The notes: generated by a model not told the origin, from the sequence alone. DNA of 18,064 nt from Myxococcales bacterium UBA5297 (GCA_002408385.1 DHSB01000234.1:25478-43541), one strand, 5' to 3'; shown: positions 1 through 7,774, numbered from the stretch's first letter. Translations and numbers: made by a program.

Positions 1-600
1 GCGCGCGGCTTCGCGGTGGTCGCCGACGAGGTGCGCAAGCTCGCCGAGCGCTCGCTGGTCGCCGCCAAGGAGGTCGCCCAGCTCATCGGCTCCATCCGCG
101 AGGAGACCGACGAGGCGGTCAAGCTGGCGCGCCAGAACGCCGACCGCACCGGCGAGGGCTCCAAGCTGCTTTCCGAGGCCGGCGGGCGCATGCGCAAGGT
201 CGTCGACTCGGTCCACAAGGTGAGCGAGCTGGTCAGCCGGGTCACGACCGCGGTCTCCGACCAGTCGCAGTCGGCCGTCGATCTCAAGCGCGAGATGGAG
301 CGGCTGCGCGGGCTCTCGAGCGTGCTCACCCAGAGCGCGGGGGCCCAGGCCTCGGGTGCCAGCATCGTCGTGGGCGCCGTCGAGCGCATCTCGGGCAAGA
401 CCCGCTCGGTCGCCGACGCCACGGTCCAGGTGCGCGCCGGCGGCGATCAGGTGGTCAAGAGCGCCGAGAACATCAGCGTCATCGCCCGCCAGAACCAGGA
501 GTCGGTCGGGCGCGTCTCGGAGGCGATGCAGGCGCTCGCCTCCCGGGTCACCGAGCTGCAGGAGCAGGCGGCCAGCATCCAGGTCGGAGGTCAAAGTTGA
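1..600 (+). CDS. Methyl-accepting chemotaxis protein, C-terminal part (5' end outside window)
   Basis: The frame is open from base 1 and stops with TGA at 598-600, so only the last 199 residues are present. It begins inside the MCP signalling hairpin: residues 3-17 read GFAVVADEVRKLAER, the highly conserved tip that contacts CheW and CheA. The rest is a long Ala/Glu/Gln-rich helix with heptad spacing, the returning arm of the cytoplasmic four-helix bundle that carries adaptation sites in this family. There is no transmembrane segment after the tip, as expected for a C-terminus. No CheR-binding pentapeptide is visible at the end (QVGGQS). The sensor domain and ligand are unknown because they lie upstream. 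The gene leads directly into the HEAT, cheR and cheB genes, so this receptor is probably a substrate of those two adaptation enzymes (inference). Confidence 0.95.
   Translation, partial: ARGFAVVADEVRKLAERSLVAAKEVAQLIGSIREETDEAVKLARQNADRTGEGSKLLSEAGGRMRKVVDSVHKVSELVSRVTTAVSDQSQSAVDLKREMERLRGLSSVLTQSAGAQASGASIVVGAVERISGKTRSVADATVQVRAGGDQVVKSAENISVIARQNQESVGRVSEAMQALASRVTELQEQAASIQVGGQS
586..590 (+). promoter_or_regulatory. Ribosome binding site deciding a TTG start
   Basis: GGAGG ends six bases before TTG at 597-599. No ATG or GTG with comparable spacing lies near it. The TTG overlaps the receptor stop codon (TTGA), so the two genes are probably translationally coupled. Confidence 0.7.
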
Positions 601-1229
601 TTGCCCCCGCGGCCCGGCTGCGCGTCCAGGCGCGCCTCGAGCTGGTCGAGCGCGCCTGGAACGGGCGTGAGCCGGCCTGGGTGCTCGAAGAGGCCCTCGG
701 CGACGAGGAGCTCACCGTGCGCGAGCGGGCCGCGGCGGCCGCCGCCGACGTGCTCGAGCCGCAGCGGCTCGTCGAGCTGATCTCCAACCCCGCGAACCTC
801 TCGGGTCGCGCCGCGGCAATGGTGGCGCTGCGCCGGGCCGGGGAGCGCTCGCTTATGGCCCTGGCGAGCGGGGTGCGCGGCGGCGACCAGCACACGGCCA
901 TCTTCTGCCTGCAGGTCCTCGGTCGCATCCGCAGCCCCCTGGCGCTCGAGGTGCTGCGCGAGGCGGCACAGAGCAGCGACGTGCTGCTGGTGCAGACCGC
1001 TATCGAGGCGCTCGGCCATCAGAAGGACACCGAGGCCGTCGGGCTCATCCTCGAGGCCATCGACAAGGGGCCGTGGCTCGCCTTCAGCGCCATCCTCGCG
1101 CTCGGCGAGATCGGCGACCCGCGGGCGGTCTCGCGGCTTGAGGAGCTGCGCGCGCGCGACCCGATGCTCGCCGAGACCATCGACCAAGCGCTCGAGCGAA
1201 TCTGCCCGAAGCGGAGGGCCGATGCTTGA
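597..1229 (+). CDS. HEAT-repeat protein of the chemosensory operon
   Basis: A 210-residue all-helical protein made of about five HEAT-like repeats, the clearest between residues 75 and 205. Typical repeat cores are TAIFCLQVLGRI, VQTAIEALGHQKDTEAV and FSAILALGEIGDPRAV, with the alternating hydrophobic pattern and G-x-x-x-D/A-V turns of the family. HEAT solenoids are protein-interaction scaffolds, and no catalytic residues or signal peptide are seen. The start is TTG at 597, supported by GGAGG six bases upstream and a 4-base overlap with the receptor stop. Its 3' end overlaps cheR by 8 bases. Being locked between receptor and cheR suggests a partner of this signalling array. A HEAT/CpcE-like protein is, to my recollection, also part of the Myxococcus Che7 cluster. 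The function here is inferred from position only. Confidence 0.85.
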   Translation: MIAPAARLRVQARLELVERAWNGREPAWVLEEALGDEELTVRERAAAAAADVLEPQRLVELISNPANLSGRAAAMVALRRAGERSLMALASGVRGGDQHTAIFCLQVLGRIRSPLALEVLREAAQSSDVLLVQTAIEALGHQKDTEAVGLILEAIDKGPWLAFSAILALGEIGDPRAVSRLEELRARDPMLAETIDQALERICPKRRADA

Positions 1230-2094
1230 GGTGCGCGGCCAGGTGGCGCCGGCCATCGGGCCGGAGACGCTGCGCGCCTTCGCGCACGCGGTTCGCGAGC
1301 GCCTCGGTCTCGCGCAGCCGGGCAGGCGCTTCGAGGTCCTCGGGCACCGCCTGCGCGAGGCGATGCGGATCGCCGGCTGGGAGTGCGACCCCGCCGCGTT
1401 CGTCTTCGCCTTCGCCTCGGGCAGCGACGACGAGGCGATCTCCCTCGCGGTCGCCGACGCGATCACCAACCAGGAGACCTCGTTCTTTCGCGACGTGCGC
1501 CAGCTCGCCGCGGCGATGGGCGAGCTGGTGCCCGAGGTGATGTCCAGCGCTCCGGGAGGCGAGCCGCTGCGCATCCTGTCGGCCGGATGCTCGACGGGCG
1601 AGGAGGTCTACAGCCTGGCGATGCTGCTGCTCGACCGGCCGCAGGTGCTCTGGGGCCGGCGCGCGCAGCTCGTGGGCATCGACGTGAGCAGCTCGGCGCT
1701 GGAGGTCGCGCGGTCGGGCTGCTACCGCATCGGCGCCATCGCCCGCGCCGGGGCCGGTCCCGGGGACTGGGAGCGGCGCTATTTTGCCCGCGAGGACGAG
1801 CGCTTCACGGCCCGCCCCCTGCTGCGCTCGATGACCCGCTTTGCGCGCGGCAACCTGGTCGCGCCGCGCACGCTCGGGGCGCTGGGCCGCTTCGATCTGG
1901 TCGTCTGCCGCAACGTGCTCATCTACTTCGACGCCGAGACGCTGGCGCGCGCGGTCGAGACGCTGGTCGGGCTGGTGCGCCCGGGAGGCGCGCTCGTGCT
2001 CGGGCACGCCGAGTCGGGCATGGCCACCAGCATCCAGGGCTGGATGAACCGCTCGCCGGATCTCATCTGGTACCGCCGCCCGGAGGACGCGTGA
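1222..2094 (+). CDS. cheR: CheR chemoreceptor glutamate methyltransferase
   Basis: A 290-residue S-adenosylmethionine-dependent methyltransferase that methylates glutamates on chemoreceptors. The CheR fingerprints are present in order: N-terminal helical domain, NQETSFFRD at 83-91, the SAM-binding loop SAGCSTGEE at 120-128, VGIDVSSSALEVAR after it, CRNVLIYFD beginning at 229, and a final GHAESG. There is no TPR or other extension, so this is the simple form. The ATG at 1222 is chosen over a longer upstream frame because GGAGGG lies just before it and methyltransferase homology starts soon after. The gene overlaps the HEAT gene by 8 bases and cheB by 4 bases. Adaptation with CheB on the upstream receptor is the expected role. 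Confidence 0.95.
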   Translation: MLEVRGQVAPAIGPETLRAFAHAVRERLGLAQPGRRFEVLGHRLREAMRIAGWECDPAAFVFAFASGSDDEAISLAVADAITNQETSFFRDVRQLAAAMGELVPEVMSSAPGGEPLRILSAGCSTGEEVYSLAMLLLDRPQVLWGRRAQLVGIDVSSSALEVARSGCYRIGAIARAGAGPGDWERRYFAREDERFTARPLLRSMTRFARGNLVAPRTLGALGRFDLVVCRNVLIYFDAETLARAVETLVGLVRPGGALVLGHAESGMATSIQGWMNRSPDLIWYRRPEDA

Positions 2095-3140
2095 GCTCGG
2101 CCACTATCCGCGTGCTCATCGCCGACGACTCGCCCTTCGTGCGCAGGGCCTTCCGGCGCATCCTCGGCCAGGAGCCCACCCTCGAGGTGGTCGGCGAGGC
2201 CAGCGATGGCGAGCAGGCGCTCGCGCTGTGCCGCGAGCTCTCCCCGCAGGTGTTGCTGCTCGACTTGGGGATGCCCGTGCTCGACGGCCTCGGGGTGCTC
2301 GAGCGGCTGCGCCGCGAGAAGCCCGAGATCGCGGTGGTCGTCGTCAGCGCGGCGGCTCAGCGGGGCGCCGAGGTGACCCTGCTCGCGCTCGAGGCGGGCG
2401 CCTTCGATTTCGTCGACAAGGCGGCCGTCAAGCTGATGGAGCTGCACGAGCTGGGCGGCGAGCTGATCGCCAAGATCAAGGCCGCCGGCGAGCGCGAGCG
2501 CTTCCCCGCGCAGGCGCGCCCGGCTCCGCGGGGCGCCTTCGGCCGACCCGAGGTTGTGGTCGTCGGCGCCTCGACCGGCGGTCCGCCGGCGCTCTTGCTG
2601 CTGCTCTCGAAGCTGCCCGCCTCGCTGAGCGCTCCGGTGGCGGTGGTCCAGCACATCCCCGCCTCGTTCGTCGGCGCGCTCGCCGGGCGCATCGCGCAGG
2701 CGACCTCGCGAAAGGTCAGGGTCGCCGAGCGCGCCCTGCCGCTCGACGAGGGCACCATCTCCTTCTGCAGCGGCGGACGCGACCTCGCAGTGCACCGCTT
2801 CCGCGACGGGCTGACGCTCCTGCCGCGCAACCCCGAGCCCGGCGCCCCGCACGTGCCGTCGGTCGATGCGCTGTTTCGCTCGGCCGCCGAGGTCTGCGGC
2901 TCGCGGGCCTGGGGCGTGCTGCTGACCGGGATGGGACGCGACGGCGCCGAGGGCCTTTTGGCCATCCGCAAAGCCGGCGGGCTCACCGTCGCCCAGGACG
3001 AGACGACGAGCACCGTCTACGGGATGCCCAAGGTCGCCCGAGAGCTCGGCGCGGCGTTTGCGGTCCTTTCACTTCACGAGATCCCCGGCTATCTGGCCGG
3101 GGCTGTCGGGGGGGAGCTGGAGGCAATCACTGGCGCTTGA
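2091..3140 (+). CDS. cheB: CheB chemoreceptor methylesterase / response regulator
   Basis: A 349-residue protein with two domains. Residues 6-125 form a receiver: acidic pair D12-D13, phospho-acceptor D58 in LLLDLGMP, S86 and K110 in DFVDK. Residues 153-345 form the methylesterase domain with the catalytic triad S161 (GASTGGP), H188 (QHIP) and D284 (GMGRDG). It removes methyl groups from, or deamidates, receptor glutamates when phosphorylated by CheA. The start is GTG at 2091, which overlaps the cheR stop (GTGA) and is preceded by GGAGGA. A longer upstream frame covers cheR and is not coding. It is the last gene of the overlapping set, with 24 bases before the next start. All key residues are intact, so an active enzyme is expected. 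Confidence 0.96.
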   Translation: MSSATIRVLIADDSPFVRRAFRRILGQEPTLEVVGEASDGEQALALCRELSPQVLLLDLGMPVLDGLGVLERLRREKPEIAVVVVSAAAQRGAEVTLLALEAGAFDFVDKAAVKLMELHELGGELIAKIKAAGERERFPAQARPAPRGAFGRPEVVVVGASTGGPPALLLLLSKLPASLSAPVAVVQHIPASFVGALAGRIAQATSRKVRVAERALPLDEGTISFCSGGRDLAVHRFRDGLTLLPRNPEPGAPHVPSVDALFRSAAEVCGSRAWGVLLTGMGRDGAEGLLAIRKAGGLTVAQDETTSTVYGMPKVARELGAAFAVLSLHEIPGYLAGAVGGELEAITGA

Positions 3141-3164
3141 ACGGGCCTTCACAAGGAGCGAAGC

Positions 3165-3635
3165 ATGCATCGTCATATCGCCGTCCTCGCGATGTTCGTG
3201 TTGCTGCTTTCCCCGATGTCCCTCCGCGCGGACCCGCCGCAGCAGGTCCCTCCAACCGAGGACACTTACCGGTGCCCCGCCGGTCTCCAGAGCCTCTCTC
3301 CGATGGAGCTCTGGAACTGGCGCTTCGAAAAGCACCAGGCGCTCGATCTGGACGCAATGATGTGCACCTACGCCCCCGATGCGGTGGTGATGATGAGCGG
3401 CCAGATCATGCGTGGCCGCGCCGAAATCCGCGCCGGCTTGGAGATGATGCTCTCCTTCTTCCCGGCGGCTCCGACGATCACCTCGGTCACCGAGGCCAAA
3501 GGTGTCCTCCACGTGTTCTTCCACGCCGAAGGGGCCCTGCTCTCCATCCCGGACGGCTGTGACACCTTCGTCGTCAAGCACGGGCTCATCCACGTGCAGA
3601 CGGTCCACGCGAGCTTGGTTCCGACCGTGCAGTAG
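3165..3635 (+). CDS. Exported small protein with NTF2/SnoaL-like fold (predicted)
   Basis: A 156-residue protein with a good ribosome site (AAGGAG, six bases before ATG). Residues 1-22 look like a Sec signal peptide: HRH, then a hydrophobic stretch ending SLRA, with likely cleavage before DPP. The mature part resembles the NTF2-like/SnoaL superfamily: a helix with WNWRFEKHQALDLDAMM, then APDAVVMMSGQIMRGRAEIRAGLEMML, then alternating strands ending in VQTVHASLV. These folds bind small molecules or act as small enzymes. No catalytic set can be assigned. Three cysteines lie in the mature part. It follows cheB by 24 bases in the same direction and could be co-transcribed, but nothing in it points to chemotaxis. 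The family assignment is by pattern only. Confidence 0.75.
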   Translation: MHRHIAVLAMFVLLLSPMSLRADPPQQVPPTEDTYRCPAGLQSLSPMELWNWRFEKHQALDLDAMMCTYAPDAVVMMSGQIMRGRAEIRAGLEMMLSFFPAAPTITSVTEAKGVLHVFFHAEGALLSIPDGCDTFVVKHGLIHVQTVHASLVPTVQ

Positions 3636-3801
3636 CGGCTGGTCGGGCGTCCGCGCCACCGCGCGCGGGCGCCCTCGGCCCTTCGTTCCATTGCGCTCCC
3701 AGCGCCCCGGACGCGGCGTCGAGCTCGTGCCCGTGAGGCGAGGTGTGCGCCGAGGTCAGGTATTCCGCAGGCTCTACCGCTCTCAGATTGAGGAGGCAGA
3801 C

Positions 3802-5535
3802 ATGGTCGTGCAAGCAGACCGCAGCGGCGCAGTTTCGAGAATCCAGCCGGAGGTCGGCCCCGCCTCGCCCGCACCGGCGGTCGAGCCGCAGCGGTCGGTC
3901 TGCGAGGCGCTCGCGCAGCACCTGTGCGACCTCGGCGTCACCCATGCCCTCGGCCTGACCGGAGGCGCGGTCGTGCCGTTGTGCGACGCGCTCGCGCGCA
4001 CCCCTATCCGCGTCCTCCACTGCCGCCACGAGTCCGGCGCCGCCTTCGCGGCCACCGAGCTGTCGCTGGCGAGCGGCAGGCCCGTCGCGGTCTTCGTCAC
4101 CACCGGTCCGGGCATCACCAACGCCTGGACCGGCCTGCTCGCCGCCTGGGGCGAAGGGGCGCGGGTCATCCTCCTCTCCGGCGCCACCTCGGCAGCCCAG
4201 CGCGGGCGCTACGCGATGCAGGAGACCAGCCGCTACCTGGGGCCGGCGATAGGCAGCGGGTCGGTGCCGCCGCTGCCCTTGTCGATGGTCATCGAGGACC
4301 CGCGCGAGCTCGAGACGCTGGCTCATCGCCTCGCGCTCGGCTGTCAGCGCGAGACCGGGTTCGTGGCGCACATCGGCCTTCCGGTCGCGCTCCAGACCGC
4401 CCGCTGCCCGGCGCCGCTGCGCGTCGCGCAGCCGGAGATCTCCGTCCCGCCTTGCGTCGAGGTCGGCCGGTACGCGGAGCTGCTCGGGCGCGAGCCGTTC
4501 CTGATCTGGCTCGGCTTCGGGGCGCGCCACGCGGCCGACAGCATCCGGGCCTTCGCCGAGCAGACCGGAGCGCACGTGATGAGCTCGCCGCGCGCCAAGG
4601 GCGTCTTTCCCGAAGACCACCCGCTCTACCTCGGCCTCACCGGCATGGGCGGCCACGAGAGCGTCACCCGCTTCTACGAGCGCCGGCGCCCCGCGTACAT
4701 CCTCGTGCTCGGCTCCCGGCTCGGTGAATTGACCTCGTTTTGGAACCCGGCGCTGACCCCGCGCGAGGCCTTCATCCAGGTCGACCTCGATCCGGGAGTC
4801 ATCGGCATCGCCTACCCGTCGGTCAAGACCTACGGGATCCAGGCCGACGTCGGCGACGTCGTCGAGGCGCTGCGCCGGGCGATGCCGTCGACCGGAGGCG
4901 ACTTCGAGTCGGTCTCTTCCCTGCTGCCGCCCGAGCGGCTCGAGGCGCAGGACGACGCGAGGATTCGCCCGAGCTGGGTGATGCAGGCGCTGCAGCGGGT
5001 GGTCGTCGACGGCAGCGACGCGATCGTCATGGCCGACGCCGGCAACCCCATCCCCTGGACGGCCCACCTTTTGCGCTTCCGGCAGCCGCGCTATCGGGCA
5101 AGCACCTTCGTCGGCTCGATGGGCCACTCGACCACCGGAGTCATCGGCGCGGCCCTCGGCCGCAAGGGCAAGGCGGTCGCGGTCATCGGCGACGGCTCGA
5201 TGATGATGAACAGCGAGGTCCACACCGCGGTGCAGTACCGGATCCCCGCGGTCTGGGTCGTGCTCAATAACGCCGCCTACGGGATGGTCGACCAGGGCAT
5301 GCGGGCGCTTGGCTTTCGCCAGGTCGAGACCCGCTTCGAGGAGGTCGACTTCGCCGCGCTCGCCCGCGCGCAGGGCGCCGGCGGGGTGAGGGTCAGCCGG
5401 GAGTCGCAGCTCGAGGAGGCCCTCGAAAAAGCCATGCGGGCCGAGGGCCCGTTCGTCGTCGACGTGCTCATCGACCCCGAGGCGCCGGCGCCCTTCCTGC
5501 GCCGGGTCACCAGCCTCAAGGCCCAGGGGGCGTGA
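3802..5535 (+). CDS. Thiamine-diphosphate-dependent enzyme, acetolactate-synthase type
   Basis: A 577-residue protein with the three-domain layout of the acetolactate synthase/pyruvate oxidase superfamily. The N-terminal Pyr domain (about 32-200) has the catalytic glutamate E77 in CRHESGAAFAATE and the TTGPG loop. A middle Rossmann-like domain (about 220-370) follows. The C-terminal PP domain (about 400-560) carries the TPP/Mg motif GDGS at 463-466, N470, and LNNAAYGM. Such enzymes decarboxylate a 2-keto acid and transfer the resulting acyl anion. The substrate cannot be read here, and no regulatory subunit gene is nearby, so a housekeeping branched-chain amino-acid role is less likely than a specialised one (inference). 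The ATG at 3802 follows GAGGAGG by five bases; the longer upstream frame has no homology. The next gene encodes a KASIII homologue, which may use its product. Confidence 0.9.
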   Translation: MVVQADRSGAVSRIQPEVGPASPAPAVEPQRSVCEALAQHLCDLGVTHALGLTGGAVVPLCDALARTPIRVLHCRHESGAAFAATELSLASGRPVAVFVTTGPGITNAWTGLLAAWGEGARVILLSGATSAAQRGRYAMQETSRYLGPAIGSGSVPPLPLSMVIEDPRELETLAHRLALGCQRETGFVAHIGLPVALQTARCPAPLRVAQPEISVPPCVEVGRYAELLGREPFLIWLGFGARHAADSIRAFAEQTGAHVMSSPRAKGVFPEDHPLYLGLTGMGGHESVTRFYERRRPAYILVLGSRLGELTSFWNPALTPREAFIQVDLDPGVIGIAYPSVKTYGIQADVGDVVEALRRAMPSTGGDFESVSSLLPPERLEAQDDARIRPSWVMQALQRVVVDGSDAIVMADAGNPIPWTAHLLRFRQPRYRASTFVGSMGHSTTGVIGAALGRKGKAVAVIGDGSMMMNSEVHTAVQYRIPAVWVVLNNAAYGMVDQGMRALGFRQVETRFEEVDFAALARAQGAGGVRVSRESQLEEALEKAMRAEGPFVVDVLIDPEAPAPFLRRVTSLKAQGA

Positions 5536-5611
5536 AGATGCGTCGACTCGGTCCGGTTCCGCTCACCCTGGGCGTAGGGGCCGACGCGGCAGCGGCGGGA
5601 GCGGAGCCGAA

Positions 5612-5689
5612 GGGCCCCTCGACTTTGCTCGAGGTGACCGGAGGGAAGCGGGCCGAGCTCCTAAGGAGATTTCCCGAAACCTCTTCAGG
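5612..5689 (+). repeat. Dispersed hairpin repeat, copy A, with tail
   Basis: The 30-base core is 5612-5641. Within it, CCTCGA (5617-5622) and TCGAGG (5629-5634) form a perfect stem around the loop CTTTGC, followed by TGACCGG. The core matches the inverted copy at 8878-8907 at 26 of 30 positions. The tail contains GGAGATTTCCCG, found inverted at 7725-7736, and ends CTTCAGG like the copy at 8946-9034. Confidence 0.8.
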
Positions 5690-5759
5690 CGGCGAGGCCC
5701 TCTTTCGAGCCCACCCCCTTTCCGGCCGCGGCGCGAGCTGAAAGGGGCGCGGCCGTGAC

Positions 5760-5790
5760 GTCGGCCGCCGGACGACTTTCGGCGGCCGGC
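5760..5790 (+). terminator. Strong GC hairpin, possible terminator or attenuator
   Basis: CGGCCGCCG at 5762-5770 pairs perfectly with CGGCGGCCG at 5780-5788 around the loop GACGACTTT; a G-T pair and a G-C pair extend the stem to 11. No T-run follows, so a classical intrinsic terminator is uncertain. It lies 110 bases before the KASIII start and may separate that gene's expression from the TPP enzyme gene. Confidence 0.45.
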
Positions 5791-5899
5791 GGCAAGCAGT
5801 CGAACAGCAGCAGCAGTGCACGACGCCCCGAGCGCAAGCGACCCGCGGGCCGCAGACCCGAGGGAGCCGTGGAACAAACCAACGATAGGGAGAAAGAAA

Positions 5900-7003
5900 A
5901 TGCAGAAATCTGCCGGACTGAAATCCCTCGCCGTTGCCTACCCACCGACCATCCGGACCAACGACTACTGGCGCAAGCGCTACCCGGAGATCGTCGCCGA
6001 CGCCGAAAAGCGCTCGCTCGCCAAGCTCTGGTCGCTCAACCAGGAGAAGGACCGCGAGCCGAACATCTTCGAGCAGGAGATGCGCCCCTACCTCGAGGAC
6101 ACCTTCCGCGGGGCGAAGGAGCGCCGCGTCGTCAAGCCGGGCGAGTCGGCGCTGCAGTACGAGGTGCGCGCGGCCAAAGACGCGCTCGCCGCCGCGGGGA
6201 TGGAGCCGAAAGAGGTCGACGTGATCATCTCGGTGTCGTTCTGGCCGGACAACCCGGGCTTTGGCAACGGCCCCTGGCTCGCCCGCGAGCTTGGAGTCGA
6301 CTGCGCGGCGTGGAACATGGAGACCTGCTGCAGCGGCGCGATGACCTCGATGCAGGTCGGCGCGGCGCTGGTCAAGTCGGGCACCCACCGCAACGCGCTG
6401 GTCGTCAACTCGTGCCTCTACTCGCGCGCCACCGAGACCGAGGACACGCTCTCCTGGTTCCTCGGCGACGGGGCCGGCGCGGCGGTCATCGGCGAGGTCG
6501 AGGAGGGCCGGGGCATCCTTGGCTCGAAGACGATCCACACCGCCGAGACCATCGAAGCCTTTGTCTGCGAGTGGTGGCCCGACCCGGTCTTCCGGCAGCG
6601 GCTGCACATCGAGATGTCGCGCGGGTCGGGGTCGCTGAAGAAGGGCTCCGACGAGTACCTGTTGACCTGCTGTGGAGGCGCGGCCGAGCAGGCGGGGGTA
6701 AAGATCGGCGACATCGACTTTTTCATCTTCAACACGCCGACCGCCTGGTTCTCGAGCTTCGCGACGCGCGCGCTCGGGGTCGACCCCGCGAAGACGGTCA
6801 ACGGCTACCCGCTCTACGCGAACAACGGCCCGGCGCTGACGATGGGCAATCTGCACCTCGCCGCCCGCACCGGGAAGCTGCGGCCGGACGACCTGGTGCT
6901 GGTCTACTCGATCGGTAGCGTCTCGACCGCGGGCGCCTTCGTCATGCGCTGGGGCGACGTGAAGCTGGGGCCCGCGCCCGAGCCCGGCGTCCCCGAGGAG
7001 TAG
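5900..7003 (+). CDS. Divergent ketoacyl-ACP synthase III-like acyltransferase
   Basis: A 367-residue thiolase-fold protein of the KASIII (FabH-like) group. The nucleophile is C144 in METCCSGAM, with the C-x-G context of the family. WFLGDGAGAAVIGEVEEG matches the conserved GDGAAA-type loop. The catalytic Asn equivalent is N308 in YANNGP (FabH: YGNTS). Where FabH has the HQAN histidine, this protein reads FNTPTAW, with N278 at the expected position, so the Cys-His-Asn triad appears to be Cys-Asn-Asn. Without His, decarboxylative condensation should be impaired and simple acyl transfer is more likely (inference). It is somewhat longer than FabH, with a distinctive N-terminus (NDYWRKRYPEI). The ATG at 5900 follows AGGGAG by seven bases. 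The neighbouring TPP enzyme suggests a joint biosynthetic step; no acyl carrier protein is visible in the window. Confidence 0.88.
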   Translation: MQKSAGLKSLAVAYPPTIRTNDYWRKRYPEIVADAEKRSLAKLWSLNQEKDREPNIFEQEMRPYLEDTFRGAKERRVVKPGESALQYEVRAAKDALAAAGMEPKEVDVIISVSFWPDNPGFGNGPWLARELGVDCAAWNMETCCSGAMTSMQVGAALVKSGTHRNALVVNSCLYSRATETEDTLSWFLGDGAGAAVIGEVEEGRGILGSKTIHTAETIEAFVCEWWPDPVFRQRLHIEMSRGSGSLKKGSDEYLLTCCGGAAEQAGVKIGDIDFFIFNTPTAWFSSFATRALGVDPAKTVNGYPLYANNGPALTMGNLHLAARTGKLRPDDLVLVYSIGSVSTAGAFVMRWGDVKLGPAPEPGVPEE

Positions 7004-7040
7004 CCCGCCAGCGCTGTGCCGTGACCCGGTGGGGATGGAT

Positions 7041-7061
7041 GCGGCGAGAGCTCCTCGCCGC
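7041..7061 (+). terminator. Perfect 8-bp hairpin after the KASIII gene
   Basis: GCGGCGAG at 7041-7048 and CTCGCCGC at 7054-7061 form a perfect stem with a 5-base loop, 37 bases after the KASIII stop. No T-run follows. It may act as a weak or Rho-assisted terminator, or stabilise the 3' end of the transcript. Confidence 0.35.
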
Positions 7062-7134
7062 GTCCTTCGCCCCGGGCCCTTCGGCTGGCGGATATCGAAA
7101 AAGGTCCATGTCGGGCCTCGGAAGGAACAAGCCA

Positions 7135-7542
7135 ATGGAAGCTGATCGAAAGGTCCTCGTCGTCGAGGACTCGGAGTTTGTCCACCAGATCTACCGGGTT
7201 GCCTTTCGCAGGCTCGGGGCCGCGACGCTCGCCCACGCGTGCAACGGGATGGAAGGGATCGCCGTCCTCGATCGCGAGGGGCCGGTGGACCTGATCATCC
7301 TCGACCTGAACATGCCGGTGATGGACGGGGTGACCTTCCTCGACGAGCTGCGCAAGCGCAAACGCGACTGGGGAACGCACGTCCTCGTCGCCAGCACCGA
7401 GGACCGCGACGGCCTGATCCGCGAGGCGCTGATCCGCGGGGCACAGTCGTTCATCAAGAAGCCGTTCACGCTCGAGCAGTTGCTCGAGCTGCTCGGGCGC
7501 GTGGTGCCAACGCTTCCGCACAGGAGCTCGCAGGCCGGCTGA
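7135..7542 (+). CDS. Stand-alone CheY-like response regulator receiver
   Basis: A 135-residue single receiver domain without an output domain. It has E11-D12 in VVEDSEF, phospho-acceptor D57 in LIILDLNMPVMDG, S/T in VASTED, and a lysine in SFIKKPF, so it should accept a phosphate from a histidine kinase. The ATG at 7135 is chosen because GGAAGGA lies eight bases upstream and homology begins at residue 6. An in-frame ATG at 7108 would add nine residues. It lies about 4 kb from cheB and does not overlap its neighbours. It could serve the chemosensory system at the start of the window or another kinase. No evidence links it to the preceding KASIII gene except direction. Confidence 0.93.
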   Translation: MEADRKVLVVEDSEFVHQIYRVAFRRLGAATLAHACNGMEGIAVLDREGPVDLIILDLNMPVMDGVTFLDELRKRKRDWGTHVLVASTEDRDGLIREALIRGAQSFIKKPFTLEQLLELLGRVVPTLPHRSSQAG

Positions 7543-7589
7543 AAGATGGAAGCGCCCGGTCATCCCCGAGCATTGGGAGGGCCGGTGCC

Positions 7590-7607
7590 CGGCCGGCCTG
7601 CCGGCCG
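7590..7607 (+). repeat. Perfect inverted repeat downstream of the receiver gene
   Basis: CGGCCGGC and GCCGGCCG flank CT, forming a very GC-rich hairpin 47 bases after the receiver stop. No T-run is present. It may end or protect the transcript, or simply mark the start of the repeat-filled region. Confidence 0.5.
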
Positions 7608-7656
7608 CGCGGAAGCAAACAGGTGCCGCACAAGCGGTGGGAGCGCGGGCGCCTCG

Positions 7657-7677
7657 GCCGGCCTGCGTCGGCCGCTT
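7657..7677 (+). repeat. 21-bp direct repeat, first copy
   Basis: It begins GCCGGCCTGCG and ends GGCCGCTT, identical over 21 bases to 7775-7795. The element is itself partly palindromic (GCCGGC, GGCCG). A looser relative (GCCGGCCTTCGTGTCGGCC) lies at about 17336. Confidence 0.75.
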
Positions 7678-7774
7678 GGTCCCTTCGTGGCTTAGGTCTC
7701 GGCCAGAATCCGCAAAGAACCGCTCGGGAAATCTCCTGCCGCGCGCAGCGCGAGACGGGCAGCGCCGGCATCTC

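Larger units (their letters stand above)
5536..5899 (+). other. Gene-free stretch between the TPP enzyme and KASIII genes
   Basis: These 364 bases hold a copy of the dispersed hairpin repeat (5612-5689) and a strong 11-bp hairpin (5760-5790), described separately. A 69-codon open frame starts with GTG overlapping the TPP enzyme stop. Its second half is repeat DNA and its product looks like nothing I recognise. I see no clear promoter, but an A-rich patch with AGGGAG precedes the KASIII start. Confidence 0.6.

Noticed and set aside
3586..5223. 545-codon minus-strand frame opposite the TPP enzyme gene
   Set aside because: It is antisense to a gene with complete motifs, and its product is rich in Arg, Asp, Gly and His without any fold.
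5532..5741. 69-codon frame starting GTG in overlap with the TPP enzyme stop
   Set aside because: The second half is repeat DNA, the product is low in complexity, and no homology is recognisable.
5755..6918. 387-codon plus-strand frame overlapping the KASIII gene in another frame
   Set aside because: Arg-rich shadow frame; the KASIII frame carries all family motifs.
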